Below, one piece after another: positions 1-5,959 of a stretch of 8,571 nt of DNA. The position numbers and the translations under genes were made by a program. Every line of letters begins with the position of its first letter. Within the stretch, counting starts at the first letter, position 1. The notes beneath the pieces are model-generated. The model saw nothing but the letters and a program-made list of their open reading frames with translations. It was not told where the DNA came from and made no database searches. The stretch lies in the NCBI GenBank assembly GCA_021736505.1, contig JAIPFU010000071.1:1-8571 (forward strand), read 5' to 3'. The stretch is from Spirochaetia bacterium (lineage in GTDB: Bacteria; Spirochaetota; Spirochaetia; PWKH01).

Positions 1-1092
1 TTCCTTCTCCTGTGAAAAAAGGTTCTGCAGGAATTGATTAATCACTTCAGCAGTTTTATCCGGGCACTCTTCCTGCGGCACATGACCGCATTCATTAAAA
101 ACTTCCAAGCTTGCTCCAGGAATTTCTACAAACAAACGTTCGCTTAATTTTAACGGAACAACAGTATCTTCAGCTCCATGAATAATCAGGACCGGTATTT
201 CCAGACTCCCCAGACGATCTATGATTCCCGGATCTCTATTGGCTTTTGTGTACTCAAAGAGGGCAATGTCCCAGTTTTTCGCCTGCAGCGGCTTTTTATA
301 ATGCTCCGCTAACTCACTAGGAACCTTCTCCGGTTCATACCATGCTTCACTGAAAAGTTCATCACTCCTTTCTGCCAGCCTCCGCGTAGTTCGAATGCCT
401 GTTCCCCGAAAAAAGGGTAACTGCAGAAGCCAGCGAACTAGTGATGGAGGGCCATTCCGGTATATCGCCGGATCAATCAGGATAAGAGCAGCCGCCTTCT
501 CGGGATAATCCATAGCCAGTTGAACGGCTAAGTTTCCTCCCGCAGAATTTCCAACGAGAACAAAGGATTCTCCTTTCAGCTTATCCATCAGTTTAAGCGC
601 CCGCTCCTTTACAGCTTCTCCGGTATAGGGATTACTGCCTGCTGCGAACTCTCCTGTATCTTCATCCGGTATGGGACGTTCAGAAAGCCCAAAAGCCAAT
701 CTGTCATATGCAATAACAGGATACGACGAATCTAATGCCGGGTACACCGCATCCCAGGTATGAAAGTTTGATAAAAATCCATGCAGGAGTACCAGAACAG
801 GTTTTTCCTGCTTAGCATCAGATCCCTCTTTTAAATATGACTGACCAGTCGCATCATTGTTTTCACGATCCTCATAGGAGTATTGATCGCCAAAGGGCTC
901 CGTACCATAGCTTGTATAATGAATTGCATATTCTCCCAGAGTTAAATATTCGGCATCATCCCCCGCCAGCTGCCTGACCGGCTTGAGCCCCGGCAGTTCT
1001 TTTACTGAAGCACAACTGCTTAAAGCAAAAAAAATTGCCAGCACTATGATAAGCTTTGAAAAGGGGACCTTTATCTCTCTATTAAAAAGCAT
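1..1092 (-). CDS. Alpha/beta-hydrolase fold lipoprotein (3' end outside the window)
   Basis: The frame is open for 364 codons from the ATG at 1092 to the left edge, with no stop inside the window. The N-terminus is a lipoprotein signal: basic start, hydrophobic stretch at residues 11-24, lipobox LSSC with Cys27 as the predicted lipidated residue, so the protein should be membrane-anchored outside the cytoplasm. The hydrolase fold shows HGF at 104-106 (oxyanion region), nucleophile elbow GNSAGG with Ser183, acid Asp309 in HGAEDTVVP and His337 in ECGHVPQEE, so the catalytic triad is complete. A roughly 30-residue polar acidic insert (about 65-96) separates the first beta strands from the HGF strand. 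The ATG at 1092 was chosen because AGGAGG at 1104-1109 lies 11 bases upstream; the nearer ATG at 1103 meets a stop after two codons. The TetR gene lies 127 bp upstream on the same strand. Substrate is unknown; an esterase, lipase or C-C hydrolase would all fit. Confidence 0.88.
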   Translation of the reverse strand, partial: MLFNREIKVPFSKLIIVLAIFFALSSCASVKELPGLKPVRQLAGDDAEYLTLGEYAIHYTSYGTEPFGDQYSYEDRENNDATGQSYLKEGSDAKQEKPVLVLLHGFLSNFHTWDAVYPALDSSYPVIAYDRLAFGLSERPIPDEDTGEFAAGSNPYTGEAVKERALKLMDKLKGESFVLVGNSAGGNLAVQLAMDYPEKAAALILIDPAIYRNGPPSLVRWLLQLPFFRGTGIRTTRRLAERSDELFSEAWYEPEKVPSELAEHYKKPLQAKNWDIALFEYTKANRDPGIIDRLGSLEIPVLIIHGAEDTVVPLKLSERLFVEIPGASLEVFNECGHVPQEECPDKTAEVINQFLQNLFSQEKE

Positions 1093-1112
1093 AATTAAAG
1101 CATCCTCCTAGC

Positions 1113-1141
1113 AAAAAGAGCATACCTCGTTCTCCGGTATG
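1113..1141 (-). terminator. Weak hairpin with T-run between TetR and hydrolase genes
   Basis: Read on the minus strand, CATACC and GGTATG (1136-1141 and 1121-1126) form a 6-bp stem with a 9-base loop, followed three bases later by five T (1117-1113). It lies just before the hydrolase ribosome binding site and no promoter is visible after it. It is therefore more likely a leaky terminator or attenuator that lowers hydrolase expression relative to TetR than a full stop. The stem is short, so confidence is low. Confidence 0.3.
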
Positions 1142-1219
1142 AACTTAGATCGGTATCCGTAAAGAACTGATTTAATCGATATTTGTTTTACTAATTCATT
1201 CCCGCACCATACAGCCACT

Positions 1220-1969
1220 TTATTGAAACATCGAAGACATCGTCCGGACATGTTCTTCCAGTTGCTCTACCGTGGGTTTTGTCGGCTTTTTGGAAGCATA
1301 TCGCAAATTTGCTGCAAATCCATAGTAGAAAAAAACTGAAGCGAGAATCCCTGCTGCCGAAGGCACATCAAGACCTGCTCGCACTTTTCCTAATTCCTTT
1401 AGCTTTTTCAGTAGAATCCTGAAATGTTTCTCCGGAAGCTGAAGCAACTCCCGATCAATAAATTCAGCGGCTGCTTCTGACGTATACTGCTCCATCATCA
1501 GCACACGCCAAATTTGTCGGGAGAACTCTGTACGTGCCCGTTTGATGTACTTCCGAGCATCATCCAAGATTATACAATAGAGCGGCAGACTCGTATCTAT
1601 GCTGGAGAAGTCCTCTTCCTCCACATCAGCAGTCTCAAGCTCTTTTCTAAATTGCTGGACTACGACATCAAACAAATCTGCTTTCCCGGAAAAATGGTTA
1701 TAGAGAGATGCTTCATTTATTCCAGCTTCCCGGGCAATTCGCCGGATAGGAGTACCCTTCACTCCATTTTCAGCAAACAAACGAATAGCTGCCTGAAGTA
1801 CTGCTTCCCGGGTCTTCTCTCCCCTGGATTGCCTGAATGACGTTTTTTCCGTCACTATAGAATTTTTCGGAGCATCACCACTATCGCCCTCTACGACTTC
1901 CCAAGATTCATGTACCTCCTGAAAACTAGAAGAGACCTCTTTTCCAAACTTTTTTTCATCATATATCAT
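1220..1969 (-). CDS. TetR/AcrR-family transcriptional regulator
   Basis: This is a cytoplasmic DNA-binding repressor-type protein of 249 residues from the chosen start. The TetR_N domain lies at about 53-99: helix 1 TREAVLQAAIRLFAENGV, then the helix-turn-helix TPIRRIAREAGINEASLYNHF (about 73-93), close to the family consensus. The rest is the helical ligand/dimer domain, with a hydrophobic late helix (SVFFYYGFAA). The first 50 residues form a polar extension longer than is usual in the family. An in-frame ATG at 1993 would add 8 residues, but it falls between the -35 and -10 of a near-consensus promoter and cannot be on that transcript, so the ATG at 1969 was chosen. A GTG at 1855, nearer the usual family start, has no ribosome binding site. 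The gene precedes the hydrolase lipoprotein on the same strand and is divergent from the EAL receptor gene; either could be a target. The ligand is unknown. Confidence 0.9.
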   Translation of the reverse strand: MIYDEKKFGKEVSSSFQEVHESWEVVEGDSGDAPKNSIVTEKTSFRQSRGEKTREAVLQAAIRLFAENGVKGTPIRRIAREAGINEASLYNHFSGKADLFDVVVQQFRKELETADVEEEDFSSIDTSLPLYCIILDDARKYIKRARTEFSRQIWRVLMMEQYTSEAAAEFIDRELLQLPEKHFRILLKKLKELGKVRAGLDVPSAAGILASVFFYYGFAANLRYASKKPTKPTVEQLEEHVRTMSSMFQ

Positions 1970-1975
1970 ACCAGC

Positions 1976-2004
1976 AGTATACGCCCTAAACATTTATAAG
2001 TCAA
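1976..2004 (-). promoter_or_regulatory. Near-consensus sigma-70 promoter of the TetR gene
   Basis: On the minus strand, TTGACT (2004-1999) and TATACT (1981-1976) are separated by exactly 17 bases, each one mismatch from consensus. Usual spacing puts +1 at about 1969, which is the A of the TetR ATG, so the transcript is predicted to be leaderless. This is the best promoter in the window. Confidence 0.75.
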
Positions 2005-2009
2005 CGTTT
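1988..2009. promoter_or_regulatory. Imperfect dyad over the TetR -35, candidate operator
   Basis: A 22-bp imperfect inverted repeat of the form AAACnTTnA...TnAAnGTTT (7 of 11 half-site positions symmetric) covers the -35 element. TetR-family proteins often repress their own genes through such sites, so autoregulation is plausible. The symmetry is modest and the region is AT-rich. Confidence 0.3.
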
Positions 2010-2047
2010 GTTTATACATAATGTCCTTAAATGCAAGATAATGAAAA

Positions 2048-2059
2048 CCTTTATAAAGG
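2048..2059. promoter_or_regulatory. Perfect 12-bp palindrome CCTTTATAAAGG
   Basis: A perfect 12-bp palindrome lies between the divergent TetR and EAL receptor genes, about 43 bp upstream of the putative -10 of the receptor gene. It is a possible regulator binding site, but an AT-rich palindrome of this size can occur by chance. Confidence 0.25.
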
Positions 2060-2084
2060 GAAATAGATACATAGCACCCATGCA

Positions 2085-2107
2085 TTTCATGAAAAATGTG
2101 TTATTAT
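2085..2107 (+). promoter_or_regulatory. Putative extended -10 promoter of the EAL receptor gene with adjacent palindrome
   Basis: TGT followed by TATTAT (2099-2107) resembles an extended -10 element, with +1 expected near 2114. No convincing -35 is present. A perfect 10-bp palindrome, TTTCATGAAA (2085-2094), lies directly upstream in the spacer/-35 zone, where a bound repressor would block polymerase. Confidence 0.35.
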
Positions 2108-2162
2108 ATATAGGTTATGAGTACCATTTACTGCATTCTTTCATTACTTCGCAAAGTGCATG

Positions 2163-2191
2163 TACACATGAGGCATATACACATGAGGCAT
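2163..2191 (+). repeat. 15-bp tandem duplication at the 5' end of the EAL receptor gene
   Basis: The unit TACACATGAGGCAT plus one base occurs twice (2163-2176 and 2178-2191, 14 bases identical). Each copy holds an in-frame ATG (2168 and 2183) and a GAGG. The GAGG of the first copy (2170-2173) sits 9 bases before the ATG of the second, so the duplication itself may have created the translation start used. Confidence 0.7.
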
Positions 2192-4498
2192 CGTATATCA
2201 CGTAGAATCCCCCCTCTCCTCCTTACATCCTTTATGCTCTTTTTCGCCGCTCTTCCGTCTCTGTTTTCCGAGGAGACTGTACGGATCGGGGTTTACCAAA
2301 ATCCTCCAAAAATTTATATGGACAAGCAAGACCAAATTAGTGGTCTTTTCGGAGATATCATCTCTTATATAGCAGATCAGGAGGACTGGGAAACTGTATA
2401 CGTTCAAGGGACATGGAATGAACTGCTGGAGAAGCTGGAGGCTGAAGAGATTGATATACTTCCAGATACGGCTTATACAGAAAACAGAGCTGGAAGGTAC
2501 GAATTCTCTTCCGTAGAAGTATTGAATAATTGGTCCCATATTTATACTAACCAGGAATTTCGCCCTCGGAGCATACTTGAACTGGAAGATAAAAAAGTTG
2601 GAGTTTTATCCGGCTCTATCCAGCAGAAAGCATTTACAGAACTGATGGAATCCTTCGGCATTGAGCTAAGATTCATTGCTATGAATTCCTATACGGAACT
2701 CTTTGAGGCAGCAGAGGAAAGATTAATTGACGCTGCCTTGGTGAACCGCCTGTACGGCAGGGAGTATTACAAAGAATATAATCTTTTCCAGACCTCCATC
2801 ATCTGCTGTCCCGTAGATATCCGTTTTGCAAGTTATAAAAACGGGCCTCAGCATCTGCTGGATACCATAGACCAGTATATGCTTGATATGAAAGATGATG
2901 AACAGTCAGTATACCACCAATCTCTCCATCGCCTGCTTTCGGGAGATGGAGCTTGGACCCTTCCGTTCTATTGGAAGATAGCTTCTGCTTCTGCAGCAGC
3001 TGCTACCCTTGTATTTCTATTTATCGCTCTCTATTACCGAAAAAAGGTTTCAGAAAAAATTTCAGCAATCACGTGGAATGCCCATCATGATACAGCAACC
3101 AAACTTCTTAATCTCGAGGCATTCTTCCATGACATCCGGAAGCTTCCTTCCCGTGGTGCAAACAAGCAGCAACGCGTCAGAAAGAATAAACGATCTAAGG
3201 AAAAAGCTTCAGAGCTCTCTCAAGAAGATATTCCAGCTTTACTTCTCCTGATAAAGATCATTAATACCGATGACATTATTCAGACTTTTGGATTTGAATT
3301 CCTTGATTCTTTCCATTGTGCAATATCCAGCAAGACTGGAGAAGTCCTCGGACACAACAATCACATCTATATCCTGTCAAATAATCGCCTTGTCATACTG
3401 ATGCATGAGCCTGAGTTCTTAAAAAAACAGAAATTGGTGAACATTCTCCGTGAACCCGTAAAAGTGCATACTATTCCTATGCATTTGGAATTAAGCATCG
3501 GGACTCTATATGTTTCTCTTCCCCATAGCAACCCACTCAGACTGATACAGGAAGCGGAAATGCGAAGCACCCCACTAAGTTCTTACGCTCTTGATGTAGA
3601 ACTTGAAGAAGAAAAAGAGAAAAAAACAAATACTGGAGTTACACCCCTCTCAACTGACGATTATTCTGAAAACAATTTCAGCAATTACAGCAATTACGTA
3701 CAAAATACGTCAATTCAAGCAATCAAACGCAACCTCACTCTGCTGGGGGAGTTTACGGGTGCATTAGAAGATGGGAGCATCTATCTAATGTATCAGCCTA
3801 AGTATGAACTGAAAACACAATCAATTATCGGCTTGGAAGCCTTAGTCCGATGGCGGCATCCTGAATTCGGAGACTTATCTCCTGAAATATTTATTCCGCC
3901 GGTGGAAAATTCACGGCTCATCCATGATTTAACAGAATTCATTATGAAAGAAAGCATTAAGCAGCTTGTTCTCTGGCAGAAAATGGAGGGACTGACTGTT
4001 GTCCCTATAAGTATCAATATTTCGCACAACAACCTCTATGATACTGGACTCTTCCGTTTTCTTGACACCTATATCGAAGAGCAGGGTATTTCAAAAAAAC
4101 TCCTGGAGCTTGAAATAACCGAATCTGCCATATCCGATAATATTGAATACAATTTCAAACTCCTTTCTTCCCTCCGCAAGAAGGGCTATTCCATCGCGGT
4201 GGATGACTTCGGCATCGGCTATTCATCACTTTCATCTCTGATGAATCTGCCGGCGGATGTGATCAAGATTGACCGCTCATTCCTGTCCAGCATACATCAG
4301 AACAAGAAAGCCCAGATTCTTCTCCAGTCCATTATTAGCATGAGTGAACAGATGGGGGCTAAAAGTCTGGTAGAAGGGGTGGAAGACCGGGAAACCCTCA
4401 ACTATCTTGAAAGTATTGGGTGCCGATTTGTACAAGGCTACATATTCAGTCCTCCTCTTCAGATTGAGGATACAGAAGCCCTCCTCAAGGGGAAATAG
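2183..4498 (+). CDS. Periplasmic solute-binding / degenerate GGDEF / EAL c-di-GMP phosphodiesterase
   Basis: This is probably a membrane receptor that hydrolyses c-di-GMP in response to a periplasmic solute. Numbering is from the ATG at 2183. A signal peptide (1-29, basic RHRISRR then hydrophobic) precedes an SBP_bac_3-type domain (about 33-250, with TENRAGRYEFS and VGVLSGS), a membrane span (263-285), a degenerate GGDEF domain (about 290-440) and an EAL domain (about 530-765). In the GGDEF domain, AHHDTATKLLN replaces the usual D-LTGL-N helix and SNNRL (399-403) stands where GGDEF should be, so cyclase activity is not expected. EAL key residues are present: Glu552 in EALVRW, Asn612, Glu644, Asp674/Asp675 in DDFGIGYSS, Lys695 in VIKIDRSF, Glu731 and Gln751. 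ATGs at 2117 and 2168 are in frame; 2183 has GAGG 9 bases upstream and gives a compact signal peptide. The 2117 start would be nearly leaderless and remains possible. The ligand is unknown; SBP_bac_3 proteins often bind amino acids. Confidence 0.93.
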   Translation: MRHRISRRIPPLLLTSFMLFFAALPSLFSEETVRIGVYQNPPKIYMDKQDQISGLFGDIISYIADQEDWETVYVQGTWNELLEKLEAEEIDILPDTAYTENRAGRYEFSSVEVLNNWSHIYTNQEFRPRSILELEDKKVGVLSGSIQQKAFTELMESFGIELRFIAMNSYTELFEAAEERLIDAALVNRLYGREYYKEYNLFQTSIICCPVDIRFASYKNGPQHLLDTIDQYMLDMKDDEQSVYHQSLHRLLSGDGAWTLPFYWKIASASAAAATLVFLFIALYYRKKVSEKISAITWNAHHDTATKLLNLEAFFHDIRKLPSRGANKQQRVRKNKRSKEKASELSQEDIPALLLLIKIINTDDIIQTFGFEFLDSFHCAISSKTGEVLGHNNHIYILSNNRLVILMHEPEFLKKQKLVNILREPVKVHTIPMHLELSIGTLYVSLPHSNPLRLIQEAEMRSTPLSSYALDVELEEEKEKKTNTGVTPLSTDDYSENNFSNYSNYVQNTSIQAIKRNLTLLGEFTGALEDGSIYLMYQPKYELKTQSIIGLEALVRWRHPEFGDLSPEIFIPPVENSRLIHDLTEFIMKESIKQLVLWQKMEGLTVVPISINISHNNLYDTGLFRFLDTYIEEQGISKKLLELEITESAISDNIEYNFKLLSSLRKKGYSIAVDDFGIGYSSLSSLMNLPADVIKIDRSFLSSIHQNKKAQILLQSIISMSEQMGAKSLVEGVEDRETLNYLESIGCRFVQGYIFSPPLQIEDTEALLKGK
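3680..3697 (+). repeat. 9-bp tandem duplication within the EAL receptor gene
   Basis: AGCAATTAC occurs twice in direct succession, encoding SNYSNY in the polar linker between the degenerate GGDEF and EAL domains. It keeps the frame and lies in a region tolerant of length change. Confidence 0.6.
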
Positions 4499-4700
4499 AG
4501 AGACTGACAAAGCCGCAGGGTTCCTCTATACATGCTGGCACAAAACATGTTGATGGGCTATGGCCATTCATTTTTTGCTGTTAAAACTGCAGATCACGCA
4601 TCAGCAGAGCCGTTAGAATGCCTGAAACCGCAGCTTAGCATAAGAACTGCATTAAGTTAATATTCTGCAGTCCCATCACTATGCTTTGTGCCAGGATTTT

Positions 4701-4709
4701 TGCTATACT
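4701..4709 (+). promoter_or_regulatory. Extended -10 promoter of the GNAT gene
   Basis: TGC followed by TATACT gives an extended -10 (TGn plus a hexamer one mismatch from TATAAT). No good -35 lies at 16-18 bases. +1 is expected at 4716-4717, and 4717 is the A of the chosen ATG, so the mRNA would be leaderless or carry a one-base leader. Confidence 0.5.
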
Positions 4710-4716
4710 TATCTGT

Positions 4717-5259
4717 ATGCATAACAATTCTTCTGCGGATATTCATTGGGCTTCAGAGAATGAAATCCCTCAGGTTTTTTCCATTAGACACAAGGTTTTT
4801 GTGCTGGAACAGCATGTTGATCCTCTTCTGGAGCAGGACGGCCTTGATGATCAGGCTTTCCATGCTATTCTTCTAGTGGAGCACTCCCCCATGGGCTGCG
4901 TCAGAATCCGCCCTATTGAATCACAAAACGAAGCTGCTGGCCAAAATGCATCGGATTTGCATCAGCATCAGCATATATTTCACCAAAAGCCCCAGCTTAA
5001 TCGGTTAAACAAAGATCATACGGCTTGGAAGCTTGAACGTTTGGCGGTCTCCGCTGAAGCACGCGGGCGAGGCTACGGCAAAAAGATCATGAAATGGGCA
5101 ATTCAGGAGGCTGAAACTTTCGGAATATGCAGGCTTGAACTTCATGCTCAATATCATCTTCTCGAATTTTATAAACATCTCGGCTTCTTACCCCGCGGAG
5201 ATGTTTTTACTGAGGCCGGTATACAGCATATACAGATGGAGATGGAGCTCAGGGAATGA
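4717..5259 (+). CDS. GNAT-family N-acetyltransferase, ElaA/YjcF-like
   Basis: This is a soluble acyl-CoA-dependent N-acyltransferase of 180 residues. The N-terminal part reads IRHKVFVLEQHVDP, the signature of the YjcF/ElaA branch, followed by GCVRIRP (beta strand 4). Motif A is KLERLAVSAEARGRGYGKKIM, containing the R-G-x-G-x-G acetyl-CoA pyrophosphate loop, and motif B is LELHAQYHLLEFYKHLGF, with a Tyr in the usual general-acid position. A His/Gln-rich loop (LHQHQHIFHQ) between strands is an insertion built on a 6-bp repeat. An in-frame ATG at 4681 would add 12 residues, but the -10 element lies inside that extension and homologues begin near the second ATG. No Shine-Dalgarno is seen. The gene stands alone, 218 bp after the EAL receptor and convergent with the ATL gene 44 bp away. 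The substrate is unknown. Confidence 0.88.
   Translation: MHNNSSADIHWASENEIPQVFSIRHKVFVLEQHVDPLLEQDGLDDQAFHAILLVEHSPMGCVRIRPIESQNEAAGQNASDLHQHQHIFHQKPQLNRLNKDHTAWKLERLAVSAEARGRGYGKKIMKWAIQEAETFGICRLELHAQYHLLEFYKHLGFLPRGDVFTEAGIQHIQMEMELRE
4959..4974 (+). repeat. 6-bp tandem repeat encoding a His-Gln run
   Basis: GCATCA occurs twice followed by GCAT, encoding HQHQH in a loop of the GNAT protein. It looks like a slippage-prone microrepeat and keeps the frame. Confidence 0.45.
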
Positions 5260-5303
5260 AACTTTCTCTTTGCTTCCGCTCCTCTCGCTCCGTTTGAGAA
5301 TTA

Positions 5304-5759
5304 TCAGAGAAGCAGCGGATCAATGGATGCAGTATCCCAGCCGTACTTCTCCAAGTCCACATGATACTGTTCGTCCACAACGACACCCTCTTTTTCCAAG
5401 AGAGCTTTCTGCAGAGACCTTCCATAGCTGGGGGTTTTTATGCTACCATTTGATGAGATGACCCTGTGCCAGGGAAGCTGCTCCTGTTCTGAAAGAGTAT
5501 GCAGCACACGGACAACTTGCCGGGCCGCCCTATTGTTACCTGATAATCGTGCTATCTGCCCATAATAGGCTACTTTTCCTTTCGGGACAGCACGCAGAAC
5601 GAGAAGGATATTTTTTGTAAGGGCTGAATACTGGGTTTTTTTTGCATCTTCAACAGATGATCTATCTGATGTATCTGATGTATCTTCAGTTATTGCTGCA
5701 GTTATTGGGTTTCGAGGTTCATGAGGCGAGTTTCTTAATGAGTCATTCCATGAAGTCAT
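5304..5759 (-). CDS. Alkyltransferase-like protein (ATL), Cys-less MGMT-family DNA-lesion binder
   Basis: The fold is that of the DNA-binding domain of O6-alkylguanine-DNA alkyltransferase. The active-site motif PCHRV reads PWHRV (96-100), with Trp97 in place of the acceptor Cys; this replacement defines ATL proteins, which bind O6-alkylguanine, bend DNA and pass the lesion to nucleotide excision repair. Other hallmarks are present: GKVAYYGQIA (Tyr65/66, nucleotide-flipping Tyr region), RAARQVVRVL (arginine finger, about Arg80), and the SSNGSIKT loop after PWHRV. ATL proteins are usually about 100-115 residues. This one has 151, with about 45 extra acidic/polar N-terminal residues (TEDTSDTSDRSS) and no alternative ATG, GTG or TTG inside them. 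No Shine-Dalgarno precedes the ATG; AT-rich -10-like sequence lies 6-12 bases upstream, suggesting a very short leader. It is divergent from the small membrane protein gene and convergent with the GNAT gene. Direct dealkylation is not expected. Confidence 0.92.
   Translation of the reverse strand: MTSWNDSLRNSPHEPRNPITAAITEDTSDTSDRSSVEDAKKTQYSALTKNILLVLRAVPKGKVAYYGQIARLSGNNRAARQVVRVLHTLSEQEQLPWHRVISSNGSIKTPSYGRSLQKALLEKEGVVVDEQYHVDLEKYGWDTASIDPLLL
5663..5685 (-). repeat. 9-bp tandem repeat in the N-terminal extension of the ATL gene
   Basis: On the plus strand TATCTGATG occurs twice (5663-5680) followed by TATCT; on the coding strand this gives the repeated SDTSD segment. A second near-adjacent pair, CAGTTATTG, occurs at about 5687-5707. 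Both lie in the non-conserved extension. Confidence 0.55.
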
Positions 5760-5767
5760 AGCATATA

Positions 5768-5781
5768 TGGTATAATATAAT
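5768..5781. promoter_or_regulatory. Overlapping -10 elements on both strands (divergent promoter)
   Basis: On the plus strand TGG plus TATAAT (5768-5776) is a perfect extended -10, and a second TATAAT overlaps it at 5776-5781. On the minus strand TATTAT (5777-5772) occupies the same bases and fits the ATL gene, with +1 near 5765, about 6 bases before its ATG. The plus-strand +1 would be near 5783, giving the membrane protein gene a leader of about 177 bases. Clear -35 elements are absent on both sides. Confidence 0.5.
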
Positions 5782-5790
5782 CAGCAAAGC

Positions 5791-5816
5791 TTCTACAGGT
5801 ACAAGCAGCTGTAGAA
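5791..5816. promoter_or_regulatory. 26-bp dyad (8-bp perfect arms) in the divergent ATL/membrane-protein region
   Basis: TTCTACAG (5791-5798) and CTGTAGAA (5809-5816) are perfect inverted arms separated by 10 bases. The left arm lies where the -35 of the ATL promoter would be. The dyad also begins about 8 bases after the predicted plus-strand start, so it could act as a DNA operator or as a 5' hairpin in the plus-strand RNA. No T-run follows, so it is not a terminator. Confidence 0.4.
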
Positions 5817-5944
5817 TATGTGAATCGGGCATATGTGAAATAAGCATAATTTGGCATAAGCTAAGCAGTTCACAAGCGGGGAATTGTAGTAGTAACAGGG
5901 CGGCACATAGCTGAACAAACGGATTTCATGCTCCGTTGCGGCTG

Positions 5945-5950
5945 AAGGAG
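5945..5950 (+). promoter_or_regulatory. Ribosome binding site deciding the membrane-protein start
   Basis: AAGGAG at 5945-5950 directly abuts an ATG at 5951, which is too close for initiation, and lies 9 bases before the in-frame ATG at 5960, which is well placed. A TTG at 5936 lies upstream of it and has no site of its own. Confidence 0.6.
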
Positions 5951-5959
5951 ATGGACCGA

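Noticed and set aside
1514..1840. Plus-strand open frame opposite the TetR gene
   Set aside because: It is the antisense shadow of a clear TetR-family gene and shows no recognisable protein motif.
2008..2205. Plus-strand frame of 65 codons upstream of and overlapping the EAL receptor start
   Set aside because: It begins with a TTG without a ribosome binding site, overlaps the operator-rich region and shows no motif.
4553..4576. Hairpin ATGG...CCAT followed by TTTTTT, as a terminator for the EAL receptor gene
   Set aside because: Only four paired bases before a mismatch, and three bases between stem and T-run; too weak to call, though some terminator is expected in 4499-4700.
4586..4671. 8-bp inverted repeat ACTGCAGA / TCTGCAGT flanking about 70 bases, considered as a small mobile element or structured RNA
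   Set aside because: The arms are PstI-type palindromes likely by chance, no target duplication is seen, and the interior shows no consistent fold or coding sequence.
5260..5320. TCCGCT ... AGCGGA inverted repeat between the GNAT and ATL gene ends, as a bidirectional terminator
   Set aside because: The loop is about 30 bases, no T-run follows on either strand, and the stem lies partly inside the ATL gene.
5304..5759. Annotation as active methylated-DNA-protein cysteine methyltransferase
   Set aside because: The acceptor Cys is replaced by Trp97 and no other Cys is present in the protein, so alkyl transfer is not possible.
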